From: Ampelocalamus luodianensis
Taxonomy: Eukaryota; Streptophyta; Magnoliopsida; Poales; Poaceae
NCBI GenBank assembly: GCA_036346255.1
Contig: CM070633.1
Coordinates: 19,654,001-19,718,000, forward strand
DNA length: 64,000 nucleotides
Direction of reading: 5' to 3'
Shown here: positions 13,132-24,617 of the stretch, piece after piece
Layout: every line of letters begins with the position of its first letter
Position numbering within the stretch: the stretch's first letter is position 1
Notes under the pieces: model-generated
What the model saw: the letters and a program-made list of their open reading frames with translations, nothing else
What the model was told of the DNA's origin: nothing
The model's database searches: none
Position numbers and translations under genes: made by a program

Positions 13132-13818
13132 CTGCTCCTCCGACCTTGCCTCGGCTCGGCCACCTCGTCGCCGTCGCTCGGTGTCGTGCAACCGCACGCA
13201 TGCCCACCGAGCTGCAGCCTCCGCATGCATGTGCTGCGCCGCCTTGCTCCCGAGTGCCCACACCAAACCACCGTTGCCGCCGGGCCCCTAGACCGTGTGG
13301 CCATCACGCCCAAGGCCACCCTCTTGTCAGCGCGCGCCACCTCGCCGAGCGGTGTGCATGCCCGCCGTAGGCCACCGCCGGGCTGCCGCACCATGTGTCC
13401 GCCACGCCGCCGCCGACATTGGATAGCACCGTGCCATGCCTCGGCTCGACCACCGCCGAGCTGCATTGGGCCGCCGCCGTGCTCGAGCCACCTTGCCGGC
13501 CGCCGCTACCACTCCCGCTGCTCGTTTGCTTGCATGATTGCATCTGTCGCTGCAGCAGCTCTATCACCTCCTTTCCCTCTCCAAAATGCTCAAATGGCCA
13601 TGCATGGAAAATCTATATGGATGAAAAGGAGGCTTAGGTGATGAGGATTGCAATGGCATAGCATGCAAGACTTGATTTTCGGTTTTTGCTAGACATTGAG
13701 AGGAGAGAAGGTGGCAAGATGGACCTGTGTTGAGCTCAAGAGTGAAGAAAATGGCTGGTCTGTTGGGGGAGAAGAGGCTGTGCAGTGGAAATAAAAAGAA
13801 GTAGGGAGGGTGAAGATG
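13132..13818 (-). mobile_element. LTR-type element 'C', part 2
   Basis: CpG-rich continuation of C between two insertions. The first five bases are the ctgct duplication and the last five (agatg) the target of the next insertion. Overlapping ORFs on both strands (up to 181 codons) arise from the base composition and match nothing I know. Near 13,640-13,700 it has words shared with 23,490-23,530, both in the same zone of C, which may be a short internal repeat. Confidence 0.65.
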
Positions 13819-16285
13819 TGTAATACTCCGGAAGTGTGAGAAGTCAATATTCGGGATAAATTAATTTAATCGGTAGCGATTAATTTTATTCGGGGGAATA
13901 TTTTATGTCAAATCTTGTTTAGAGAAGGGGATTGCTGGTTTTTCTCGGCAACCTGCGCCTGGGCTGTGGCCCAGGTGGGCTGGCCGGACCTCCTCAAGGC
14001 GGGGGAGGCACCATGGGCCAAAGCCCATGCGCCCCCACACCCCCTAAACCCTAGCCGGCCACTTCTTTCCCCTCTCCCTCCCCCTTGGCCACCACTTTCC
14101 TCCCCCCTCCTCTCCTGGCCGCACCACCCTGCAGCCCCAAAGTGATCTCCATCCTCCATTGGTGGCAGCCGGCCCTTTTCCTCTTCATTGGTGGCAGCAT
14201 CCTCTCCCTCCTCCCTTGGTGCAGCCGGCCAAATCAATGGAGAGCCCGGAGGCTGTCGACCTTTGGTGTCTCGTATAAGTATCGGTGTCTCGCGCATCTC
14301 CTAGGGTAACAAGTGCTGAACCTCATAGTTTGATTAGTGGTAGAGGTGTTTTGGTTCAGTTTTGGTTAGAACGTATTGCTGCGAGCACAAATTCGGTTCT
14401 GTCCAGATTATTGCATGGACTTTTTCGTGTTGTTAGAAGCCGAATCTGAGATGTTCATCTGCTGGAGTTATGTAGGTCTTGTTCTTAGATTTCTTTGGCC
14501 GCCAAGATCACTTGATTCCGACTTTCGAGTCAAAAGTTATGATAGATTTAATATCTGCTGTCCAGAATTCTGACGAGAATTACCTTTTACGTTGTCTTTT
14601 AAAATAGATGTTTGTTAATAGACGAATCAGGGTTTCATCCCAACTAGGTTAATGTAGATAATTTCATAACCTTTTAAGATTGTTAAATAACGCTCAATTT
14701 GGAGTTGTACAACAAAAGTTATGGATATTTTATTTTTAGTCGATATTTCTGTCTATTAATTCAGTCAACAGATTTGAGCCGTGGGCCAAATTTTGTTAGA
14801 GGCAAAATCTGAACTTTTGCCCAACTGGACTTTAGTAGGTTTTGTTCTTAGCTTTTCAGATTGTTAAAGAACACCAATTTTGGTTTAGCCAATAAAAAGT
14901 TATGTCCGATACCGTGCTGCTGTCCAGGCTTGTTAGACAGATCTGGACAGATTCGGTTCCGCTGTTTCATTTATCTGTTAGTAAATTAAATTGGCCGATT
15001 TGGCTTACCTTGTCAACTAGAGTATTGTAGATATGTCAGTTAAGAATCCATAGAAATTGGTCTCACCTCATTCCGAGTTCCAGACCAATAGATATGATTT
15101 TTTTACCGTTCTGCTGTCTAGTTTCGGGTTGTGCCTGAGTAGTCTGTTTTCAGATTAGAGCTAATTAGTTAATTGTAGACTGTCGGGAAGTCGTTGTAGA
15201 ACGTTAATGGAAGCGCTATGTTATATGTTGTATTTATTTCGAGTACTTACTTATGTAGGTAGAGAGGCTTCGGTTTAGGGACATCTTCTTTACCTACTAC
15301 CGCAGTGCTTCGCGGAAGCCAAGTACCTTGCCACCTTTATTGATTGTGATTGGTGAATGTTTTTATGATCTTGTTGTGATTCCATATAATACATGAGAAG
15401 GTGGATTGTTTATGTTTTGATATATGTGTTATATCCATGGTTAGATATCATGTCTTTCAATATTCTCAATCCATGTTATACATTCATTTTGCATGTTTCA
15501 TCCACGAGAGTGGATTTCAAGTCCCACCATTCCAATGTGGGCAATGTTGGACATTGTCATGTCCCGTCCACGGAGTGGATTTGAAAGACCCATCAATTCC
15601 GGGATGGGCATATAAGACCCATTAATTCCGAATGGGCATTTTGGACACCGTATGAAACGTTCTTCATACGGAAGTGGATCCTGCATTTTTGTTAAGATGC
15701 GGGCTTAAGTGTACACCGACGGTGTGTCACTAGCTATACCGGTATAGGCACGTGTGCAGTCCATCCTTGATTACATTCATTCATTTCATGTTTTTCTTAA
15801 GTGCTCATTCGATGCAATATTCGCATTCTTAATTGGTGATGTCCTGTTTGTATATGTGTTCTGTCTCTTTCACTGTACTTGCTGAGTCGTGGACTCACTC
15901 TTGCGTTGTTTGTTTATTTTAGGTAACCCCTGATGTTGGCTCACTTGGGAGGGAGTAGACACGCACTACATGTTCACATCATCCAATTCATGTTCAAGAT
16001 TGAATTTAGTTCTATCTTACATTCGTTAATGATGAACTGTAATAATAAATTTATAATTGGTGAAGGAAGGATACCTTCTCCACATTGATGTTGATTTATT
16101 ACTGCATGTGAACTTTCATTATCAATGAACTGAAATAAATATATTAGATGGTGAAGGATACCTTCATCATGTCTTGGTTGTTTTGATACTATCATTAGTT
16201 GATTTTATTCAAATTCTTCCGCATTATGGATGTATGTTAGATGTTTTAGGTGACATCTTGGCTTCCGAATAGCCAGAGTGTTACA
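13819..16285 (+). repeat. 5' LTR of the non-autonomous element
   Basis: Nearly identical to 20,476-22,953. Differences are mainly missing single G or C bases (for example in the stem units near 15,555-15,680) plus a few substitutions such as 15,308-15,316 versus 21,963-21,971. A GC-rich leader (13,940-14,300) is followed by AT-rich sequence and then the hairpin array. Ends ...GTGTTACA, followed directly by the primer-binding site. Confidence 0.93.
15500..15747. repeat. Hairpin array in the 5' LTR
   Basis: Counterpart of 22,157-22,411. The unit near 15,608-15,640 pairs perfectly here (CCCATT/AATGGG) whereas the 3' LTR copy has one mismatch. Other units lack one G or C of the stem. It ends in the 14-base palindrome CTATACCGGTATAG (15,734-15,747). 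Confidence 0.85.
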
Positions 16286-16287
16286 GT

Positions 16288-16299
16288 TGGTATCAGAGC
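16288..16299 (+). other. Primer-binding site (initiator Met tRNA)
   Basis: TGGTATCAGAGC, two bases after the 5' LTR end. This is the standard complement to the 3' end of plant initiator Met tRNA used by many gypsy elements. Confidence 0.93.
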
Positions 16300-19200
16300 G
16301 GGCTTTAGGTCCGTGGTAATTAAGTTATTAAATTGACACATTGTGCACAGTAGGTGGGGTTGGAAATTACATTGCTTCCGCATTATCTGTTGTTGTGTTT
16401 CATTTGTTGAGCAATTGTTGAATTGCTTCCGTACTATTATTCTTGTTGTTAATCTATGATTTGCTATGATATTCTATATCTATGAACCAATACTATGATG
16501 GTCATGAGATGATCCTATATGTATTCATAATTGAGTATGTTGGTGAAGCGCGTTGTTAACGGATGATAAGAAGTGGAGGTCGTGGTTGTTACTTTCGGAT
16601 TCACCAGGTTACACCACTGTTCGCAATACGTGGTTAGAGGAATAGTTACCCCGAGTACCAAAGTTAGAAGTGTTGAGCGTGAGTTGCTTTAGAAAGTTGT
16701 TCCCTTCTTGGATTTTTGAATTTTGTTCAATTCTTATCCTGTGGAGGTTGATGGACTTTTCTTGAGTTTTGCTTACATTTCAACCGACGAGTTTTCATCA
16801 GTCATTCTTGGCTTTAAAATATGAATACTTGTTCTCCTAACTGCTGGTCTATTGTTGTTCTTGTGTGAACGTCGGTTATTAGCAAGATTAAACTTTTCAT
16901 GGGAGTTATACACTTATTGTTGGGAAATATGACTCCTTTATTCGATTGGTATTTCAGATACTACAAGTTTCTGTTGCAAGTGCTTTAACATGTGAAAGCT
17001 TTGACTTTATGTATTTCTTTTGGATTACTTCGAGCGTTGAGGTTTGAAGTCTCTCTTTTGCTGAAGTAAGGTGTTAGAATCCTTTTGTGATGTCTTGCCA
17101 TGCTTAAAATGAGAAGTTATAACTAAACGAATAAATTGTTACAATATGAATTACCAAGTCGGGTTATTAGCATGGTGCAAACCAATTATTCTTAACTACC
17201 ATCCATGAAAGTGAAATTTATTGATTTGAAATGTCCTTGTATTTGATACATGGTGTATGTTAAATAAAGACTGTCCATATCCATTTAGAACCTATAGATC
17301 TTACATAAGAGCTAGATTTATCTATTTCCTGGTATGCTAAAATTGTTGAAACTTGTATAAAGTACCAGATGGGTGCTGGTGTATCGATTCATGAAACCTT
17401 GTTTATAGAAAATTATGATAGTGAATCTTTAATCATGTTTTGAAATGATTTCTGAACAAAGGTGAAATGTTAATCTATGTTTATATATGGTTATGTGATT
17501 GCAAATGGAATTAGTACCGTATATACACACATGGTTAGTACAATCATCAATTGTAAATGAGCGCTGAAGAAGGTGTTGAGCAACACCAACAATTGAGTAG
17601 ATGAATTTCATAAGTAGTCTGTGATAGCGTGCCTTGTGATATTGTTATTGCTTAGCATAATCTTGTTATAATAAATTTGTTCAACCTTGTGGTTTGTGTT
17701 CCCTTTGGGAAGTTTTAGGATGGAGTATTAAAGTTTGATGATTCTTGGTACTAGTATATGTTGTCGATGTTATTAAATCGTCAAAATGTGAGAATGAGGT
17801 TACTTCTCGTAGTAATTTGATCACCCATGGTGATATTTCCTAAATGATCAAATTTCAAGTTTGTATTCATGATCTTTTGGGGGTTCAGGCTTTATGTGGT
17901 AAATGAAGTTATCGAGTAACGATATGTTGCAAAGTTATAATGGTTCTTCAGTGATGCAAGTGCTTCGATTTTGAATACTTATTTGTTCTTATCTGTTAAA
18001 GTTCGATACTCTCTTCTTGTGAGGCTTATGCGTTCAACTGTGGACTCCACTTATGTTCTCTGAATTCATTGCTTAATTGGTTTTTCCTTGGTCCCGTGTT
18101 CAGTGCGAGTGGTAGATGGGTTTTCTAGTTGGTGAAAGTCGTTTCCATTTGTCTCTTCTTTTGAGAAAGAATCAACCCATTCTTTTCACGTGGATCTTTC
18201 GAAGTGTTTTCTAATTGTTGTTGTGAAATTGATGTTAATACCCATAGTAATTTGATTGCCTTTGGTGATATCGTTCAGATGAGAATATTTCCAGTTTAGC
18301 TTTTGTGATATTTTCTTTGAGCTATTGAATCATCTGGTAGCTGAAATTATTTTAAATAAATTAAGGTATTGGATTGTCCTGTTGCTTCTTAAGAGATTTG
18401 TGTGGTTTAACTCCAAAGGCTCTTTGGTTTGAGTTGACAACGTGAGGTTGCAATCAAAGAAGTTATGTTGGTTCCTTTAAGAGGAGAATAATCTACTTGC
18501 TTTTCATGAAATCCCGTAATTGGAAATGTTTCGAGTTTGGTGGCTGAGATTATTTGGGTCTCATGTTTCTTGTGTAGTTGAACTGTTCTGAACAAATATG
18601 ACGTATTGAAGAATTTTTATTGGTTCTTAATTAGTCCTTGTGGTTTGGACTAAAGACTCTATCTTATTCGTTGTAGCAAAGCGATGTTAGTCAAAGAATT
18701 AATTTCAGTGTTAAAGGAAAGAGTGCAGTAGGAATATTTGAGAATTTGAGTCAAGTTTTGTAACTTGTGGTTATTTGAATTGTTCATAAACTTTTTGCTC
18801 TTTTCACTCAAGAGTTGTCGAGTTTCAATCGCAATGTCATTTTCTTATTAGTGGTTACTTTCTATTCCCTTTTCGAGGGATGCGTGCCCTCCGCTGTGAA
18901 CTCAACTTTCGTTTTTCCAGATCTTCATTACCAGATTATTTCTTTGGTTTCGTGCTCACTGTGAGCAGTAACATTTTCCTGTGTGGTGAAATTTGTCCTT
19001 ATTCGCCTCTTTCTTTTGAGAAATGATCAACAGTTTTATGTTGCAAAGTTTTACAAAGCGTAAGTTGTCATTTGTTTGGTGGTGGTTAAGTGATTGTAGG
19101 GGTGAGATTTTTCTACCAAGCTATTGGGGAAGTAATAGAAGATGAATTAGTTTTGACCTGAACCTCTTGGAGGGAAGTTGATTGAGATGGAATGTTTGGC

Positions 19201-19484
19201 TTCGAAGAAAAACTGTATAGTGTTCGTCTAAGTAGAACCTATGGTATAGTGTAGTTTTAGAACTTTGGTTCATGTTGAAATGTTGGGGCTTATCAAATGT
19301 ATGGAAACGTTAATCAATTTTATAGAGTAACACTATTGGAAAGTATCGCGATGTTGTGTGAGTGATTACTGATGATGTCAATGAGTGAGTATGTCGGAAT
19401 TGTGGGATCATAGAGATTTAGTCTGATGATTTCACTATTTGTTATAAGAGGAATTCGTTGTAGAGGTCTCGGAGGTTAAATTTG

Positions 19485-19720
19485 GGCTTTCCATTTTCAT
19501 GCTAGACTTTTGGTCGCCCAAAGATTGGAATGATTGGCGGTAGAACCCTTCTGATGTAGTTCATGAGTGGGTGTACTGAGGATTCTGATGTGTTATTCTT
19601 GAAAGTTGGAGGTGATGAGATTGCATGGGTTTTTGAGGTGCTTTGGTGCCTTCTATCAAATTAATGTCGTCAGTTGAAGGAGTTGTCTAGAGTGTTCACT
19701 GGAATCAATAGAGTCTCTCT
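19485..19720 (+). pseudogene. Possible worn-out pol remnant (protease/RT patches)
   Basis: Around 19,497-19,535 the DNA resembles the protease-region block of element 1 (37,215-37,250, encoding a GMDWLS-type motif). Around 19,650-19,690 it resembles the RT block encoding YHQIKV (37,740-37,790), including the shared word ATCAAATTAA. The two are about 160 bases apart instead of about 550. Frame is lost. The resemblance is short and judged by eye, so this is a hint that the interior descends from a chromovirus rather than an established homology. Confidence 0.35.
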
Positions 19721-20462
19721 AGAAAGGTGTGGATGATGTATTTCGGTTTAAGCCTAATTTGAGGATGTTAAATTAAGATGTTTGAGACCGTGTGGTATGC
19801 GATGAATTCGAATTCCAAGGTTTGAGAGAAAGAGTTTGACTCGATTCTGGTATGTGTGGTTCTTTTCGGTTCAGGAAGAATAAAGGAAGTTTTGATTTGG
19901 GCATTTAAAATGATTCCTCATTTGGTTTTCGTGATGTTTATTCGCAAACTGCCACTTGGAAAGTGGAAAGGTTTTCGTGATGAAATTCTGGTTTCTGGAT
20001 TTTACTCTTCAGTACCCAGTTGGTAACGTATATTTGTGATGTGAATTTTTTTCTTATTCAGATGTGTTTTGCGGGTAAAAGAGTTTGCTTAAAAAGGATT
20101 CGATTGTATGTTTCTGGTTAAAGGAGGTGATCCTTGCTTTAGTGAAGAGTTTAGTTGAGACATGGAACACGAGTTCCATGTTCTATGTGCTTGCTGTGTG
20201 GTTCAGTATCTTTGGGAAGGTTAACCCAAGATGCATTGGGTTGTTTTCGCTAGTTGGCATATCGCCAGGACTATCTCGAGTCCGTGCGCGGAGTACGTAA
20301 CGTCTTGTATGTTCTCGGGTCGAGTGAGATCTTGCCTTCGAGTTTCGTGTGCGTGAACTTTAGCCGGTGTGGATCACTGGCAGTGCGTGGTTACCGTTGT
20401 TCGTTCTCAGTCGTGGTTGTTCTTTCGCTTAAGTGTGTTTAGATTCGGGGTCGAATCCTGTT

Positions 20463-20475
20463 AAGGGGGGTAGAA
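20463..20475 (+). other. Polypurine tract
   Basis: AAGGGGGGTAGAA directly before the TG of the 3' LTR; this primes plus-strand synthesis in reverse transcription. Preceded by ATTCGGGGTCGAATCC, a context like that of the chromovirus tract at 40,464. Confidence 0.9.
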
Positions 20476-22953
20476 TGTAATACTCCGGAAGTGTGAGAAG
20501 TCAATATTCGGGATAAATTAATTTAATCGGTAGTGATTAATTTTATTCGGGGGAATGTTTTATGTCAAATCTTGTTTAGAGAAGGGGATTGCTGGTTTTT
20601 CTCGGCAACCTGGGCCTGGGCTGTGGCCCAGGTGGGCTGGCCGGACCTCCTCAAGGGGGGGAGGCACCATGGGCCAAAGCCCATGCGCCCCCACACCCCC
20701 TAAACCCTAGCCAGCCACTTCTTTCCCCTCTCCCTCCCCATTGGCAGCCACTTTCCTCCCCCCTCCTCTCTTGGCCGCACGACCCTGCAGCCCCAAAGTG
20801 ATCTCCATCCTCCATTGGTGGCAGCCGGCCCTTTTCCTCTTCATTGGTGGTAGCATCCTCTCCCTCCTCCCTTGGTGCAGCCGGCCAAATCAATGGAGAG
20901 CCCGGAGGCCGTCGACCTTTGGTGTCTCGTGCAAGTATCGGTGTCTCTCGCATCTCCTAAGGTAACAAGTGCTGAACCTCACAGTTTGATTAGTGGTAGA
21001 GGTGTTTTGGTTCAGTTTTGGTTAGAACGTATTGCTGCGAGCATAAATTCGGTTCTGTCCAGATTATTGCATGGACTTTTTCGTGTTGTTAGAGGCCGAA
21101 TCTGAGATGTTAATCTCCTGGAGTTATGTAGGTCTTGTTCTTAGCTTTCGGTGGCCACCAAGATCACTTGATTCCGACTTTCGAGTCAAAAGTTATGATA
21201 GATTTAATATCTGCTGTCCAGAATTCTGACGAGAATTACCTTTTACGTTGTCTTTTAAAATAGGTGTTTGTTAATGGACGAATCAGGGTTTCATCCCAAC
21301 TAGGTTAATGTAGATAATTTCATAACCTTTTAAGATTGTTAAATAACGCTCAATTTGGAGTTGTACAACAAAAGTTATGGATATTTTACTTTTAGCCGAT
21401 ATTTCTGTCTATTAATTCAGTCAACAGATTTGAGCCGTGGGCCAAATTTTGTTAGAGGCAAAATCTGAACTTTTGCCCAACTAGACTTTAGTAGGTTTTG
21501 TTCTTAGCTTTTCAGATTGTTAAAGAACACCTATTTTAATTTAGCCAATAAAAAGTTATGTCCGATACCGTGCTGCTGTCCAGGCTTGTTACACAGATCT
21601 GGACAGATTCGGTTCCGCTGTTTCATTTATCTGTTAGTAAATTAAATTGGCCGATTTGGCTTACCTTGTCAACTAGAGTATTGTAGATATGTCAGTTAAG
21701 AATCCATAGAAATTGGTCTCACCTCATTCCGAGTTCTAGACCAATAGATATGATTTTTTTACCGTTCTGCTGTCTAGTTTCGGGTTGTGCCTGAGTAGTC
21801 TGTTTTCAGATTAGAGCTAATTAGTTAATTGTGGACTGTCGGGAAGTCGTTGTAGAACGTTAATGGAAGCGCTATGTTATATGTTGTATTTATTTCGAGT
21901 ACTTACTTATGTAGGTAGAGAGGCTTCGGTTTAGGGACATCTTCTTTACCTACTACCGCAGAGCCAGCATGGAAGGCAAGTACCTTGCCACCTTTATTGA
22001 TTGTGATTGGTGAATGTTTTTATGATCTTGTTGTGATTCCATATAATACATGAGAAGGTGGATTGTTTATGTTTTGATATATGTGTTATATCCATGGTTG
22101 GATATCATGTCTTTCAATATTCTCAATCCATGTTATACATTCATTTTGCATGTTTCATCCACGAGAGTGGATTTCAAGTCCCACCATTCCAATGTGGGCA
22201 ATGTTGGACATTGTCATGTCCCGTCCACGGGAGTGGATTTGAAAGACCCATCAATTCCAGGATGGGCATATAAGACCCATTAATTCCAGAATAGGCAATT
22301 TTGGACACCCGTATGAAACGTTTTTCATACGGGAAGTGGATCCCCGCATTTTTGTTAAGATGCGGGCTTAAGTGTACACCGACGGGTATGTCACTAGCTA
22401 TACCGGTATAGGCACGTGTGCAGTCCATCCTTGATTACATTCATTCATTTCATGTTTTTCTTAAGTGCTCATTCGATGCAATATTCGCATTCTTAATTGG
22501 TGATGTCCTGTTCGTATATGTGTTCTGTCTCTTTCACTGTACTTGCTGAGTCGTGGACTCACTCTTGCGTTGTTTGTTTATTTTAGGTAACCCCTGATGT
22601 TGGCTCACTTGGGAGGGAGTAGACACGCACTACTTGTTCACATCATCCAATTCATGTTCAAGATTGAATTTAGTTCTATCTTACATTCATTAATGATGAA
22701 CTGTAATAATAAATTTATAATTGGTGAAGGAAGGATACCTTCTCCACATTGATGTTGATTTATTACTGTATGTGAACTTTCATTATCAATGAACTGAAAT
22801 AAATATATTAGATGGTGAAGGATGGATACCTTCAGCATGTCTTGGTTGTTTTGATACTATCATTAGTTGATTTTATTCAAATTCTTCCGCATTATGGATG
22901 TATGTTAGATGTTTTAGGTGACATCTTGGCTTCCGAATAGCCAGGGTGTTACA
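20476..22953 (+). repeat. 3' LTR of the non-autonomous element
   Basis: Starts TGTAATACTCC, ends GGGTGTTACA, and is followed by the agatg duplication. It keeps complete G and C runs in the hairpin stems where the 5' copy has lost single bases, so it is the better copy for structural work. Confidence 0.93.
22157..22411. repeat. Array of nine short hairpins in the 3' LTR
   Basis: Nine inverted repeats lie in 255 bases. Arms are 22,157-22,162/22,167-22,172; 22,180-22,184/22,194-22,198; 22,206-22,211/22,216-22,221; 22,224-22,228/22,233-22,237; 22,247-22,252/22,261-22,266; 22,276-22,281/22,290-22,295 (one mismatch); 22,308-22,317/22,324-22,333; 22,343-22,349/22,360-22,366; and the palindrome 22,398-22,411. 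Several units share the frame GACCC-stem-loop-stem-GGGC and a loop word AATTCCAG, while the stem letters change from unit to unit. It lies about 1.7-1.9 kb into the LTR. Confidence 0.9.
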
Positions 22954-23895
22954 AGATGGAAAAAGGGCAGCAGCTGCTGCCTTGCCGCCCAGCTCTACCC
23001 AACGACAGCAGCCAGCAGCTGCTGCTGGTCTGGAGCCAGTACGGGCTGAAGGAGCCAGGGAAAAGCATAGTGAAGCTAGTTGCTGCAGCTGCCAAGTGAG
23101 ACCATGTGGTGAATAAAGAAATGGTTGGAGGAGGATGGGTGGCTGTGAGTGGCTGTGTGTGTTGGGAGAGCAAATAGACAATGTGGTGGCTTGGTGATTC
23201 GGCTGGGCAATTGAAATGGTTAGAGGCATGTGGCTTTGGTTGTGTACTAAAGAAATGGGTAGTTGGCAATAGGGAGATGAATAAAGAAAGATAACTGTGT
23301 AGGATGAGTGGTGGTGTTTGGCTGGGCAAAAACAAATGGATATTGAGGTGTGAAATGGTAGTGTGTATTCGGATGGAAGAGGAAAAATAACAGTGAAATA
23401 AATCACAGTATATTCCTTCCTCCGTTTCTCCAACTCACTCAAACGAGCTCTCATGCGTGACATAACTACTAAAATAGAACGCTCTCAAGACGATGATCGC
23501 AATGGTATAACATGCATTGCAAGATTTTTGTTTTGTTTGTGATTGCAAGGAGAGAAGTTGGAAAAAAGAATGGACACGCGGGCATCTCGTCTGCGGTTAG
23601 TCGGACTAGAAAAGAGCGACGATACTAACGCATGCAAGTTGACATGGTTTTTGAAAGGCATGTGAAAACAAGAAATAAAAATAATTTAATTGAAATGCGG
23701 TCTCTCGAACAATTTGATTTAATATTGTTGGTCATTATTATTATTATTATTTTCATACGACTTTTAAACAACTCGATTCGATTTTAGAAGCAACATTTGA
23801 ATTAATCAAGGGAAAAATTTTATAACTTTGCCAAATATTTATTAGATCGCCTACTTAAATATTAACATCCTTATTCTGAAAATCGGGATGTTACA
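22954..23895 (-). mobile_element. LTR-type element 'C', part 3 (5' terminus)
   Basis: Final part of C. Read on the minus strand it begins TGTAACATCCCGATTTTC at 23,895, an LTR start very like that of solo LTR 3 (TGTAACATCCC at 44,624). The first five bases (22,954-22,958) are the agatg duplication. To the right, the sequence abruptly becomes the chromovirus LTR fragment at its word cgtgg, so C inserted into that LTR; the matching left flank is outside the window. The 196-codon minus-strand ORF at 22,873-23,463 straddles the insertion junction and is not a gene. Confidence 0.75.
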
Positions 23896-24460
23896 CGTGG
23901 CCCAGTAGAAAAAGTAATAAATGTTTTATAAAATTCGAAATCTATTAATGTACACACTGAAAATTGGTATTAACTTCAAAGATACATAGCTAATTCATTT
24001 GAACTCTAAAATGAATAAAACCACTTCTGATTTTTTTTCATTTTTAATGAACTTTATATTAAAATTCATTTCAAACATCTCTCTGTAGCAGAGAGTAATA
24101 TTTTGGAAAGTGATCCATTCACTCTATTATCTTTACAAGAGAAAAATGTTGAAAACTTTATAAATGCATAAATAATTCTTGGTAACTCCAAAAACACTGA
24201 AATCAGTTTTGGTAATTTATGTTCCAAATGAACTTAATTATAAAAGTGGTTTCAAACTTACCTCTGTCACAGAAACTATAGTTTGAGAAAAATGATTCTA
24301 AAGGGCATTATTTTTACACTATTAATGCTAATAACTTTAGAAATTCATAACTAAATCATAAAAACTCCAAATGAGGTAAACTCAACTATTTTGGTCTTAT
24401 ATTATTATTCTCTGATTACCTATGGAATCCTTGTACTCACCACTGTTCTACAAATTTTGA
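23896..24460 (+). repeat. Truncated element-1-type LTR fragment beside the OMT locus
   Basis: Matches the element 1 5' LTR from about 31,801 to 32,367 and the 3' LTR piece ending at 63,627. It stops after caaattttga, where the true LTR continues and this copy switches to a hAT-like sequence. The copy at 63,061-63,627 stops at the same base with the same neighbour. The two truncated copies also share changes the intact LTR lacks (ctcaccactgttct versus ctcatgaatgttat). Confidence 0.9.
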
Positions 24461-24617
24461 ATACACCGGATATTTTCTTACCGAATCGAATCAGATCCGC
24501 AAAAAATATCCGAATCCGAAAAAACATCCGGATATCCGGGAAAAAGCTCCGAATTTTGCCCACATTTATTCGGTCAGTCGGTCGGTCGGGAATTATCCGC
24601 TCCGTTTGCACCCCTAA
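24461..24617. mobile_element. hAT-like transposon terminus (remnant)
   Basis: Dense ATCCG/CGGAT words (24,470-24,545), a GTCG repeat (24,572-24,590), and a right border which in reverse complement reads TTAGGGGTGCAAACGGAGCG. These resemble the subterminal repeats and the terminal inverted repeat of plant hAT (Ac-like) elements. The other end is missing because the LTR junction cuts it. Assignment rests on the look of the terminus only. Confidence 0.5.

Larger units (their letters stand above)
16286..20475 (+). mobile_element. Non-coding interior of the non-autonomous element
   Basis: No ORF longer than about 75 codons is present on either strand and none resembles a retroelement protein. The sequence is T/G-rich on the plus strand with many short repeats of wording (for example near 18,000-18,300 and 18,850-19,030, both containing gttctctg/ttttgagaaa-like phrases). 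This suggests internal duplication. Two short patches near 19,497 and 19,655 look like worn-out pol and are described separately. Confidence 0.85.
13819..22953 (+). mobile_element. Non-autonomous LTR retrotransposon (LARD-like), complete
   Basis: A full-length element of 9,135 bases bounded by the target duplication agatg (13,814-13,818 and 22,954-22,958). Two LTRs (2,467 and 2,478 bases) start TGTAATACTCC and end GTGTTACA. A primer-binding site follows the 5' LTR and a polypurine tract precedes the 3' LTR. The 4,190-base interior carries no open gag, protease, RT or integrase, so it must have moved with proteins from another element. The tRNA-iMet primer and the GGGGTCGA...AAGGGGGG polypurine context resemble the chromoviruses in this window. 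The LTRs are very similar to each other, so the insertion is fairly recent. Confidence 0.92.

Noticed and set aside
13096..13641. 181-codon plus-strand ORF rich in Pro, Arg and Cys
   Set aside because: It begins inside solo LTR 2 and continues into element C across the join; no known domain, and equally long ORFs exist on the other strand.
20085..20300. 71-codon ORF in the interior of the non-autonomous element
   Set aside because: Short, with no similarity to retroelement proteins and no sign of conservation.
22873..23463. 196-codon minus-strand ORF
   Set aside because: It spans the end of the non-autonomous element and its target duplication, so it did not exist before the insertion.
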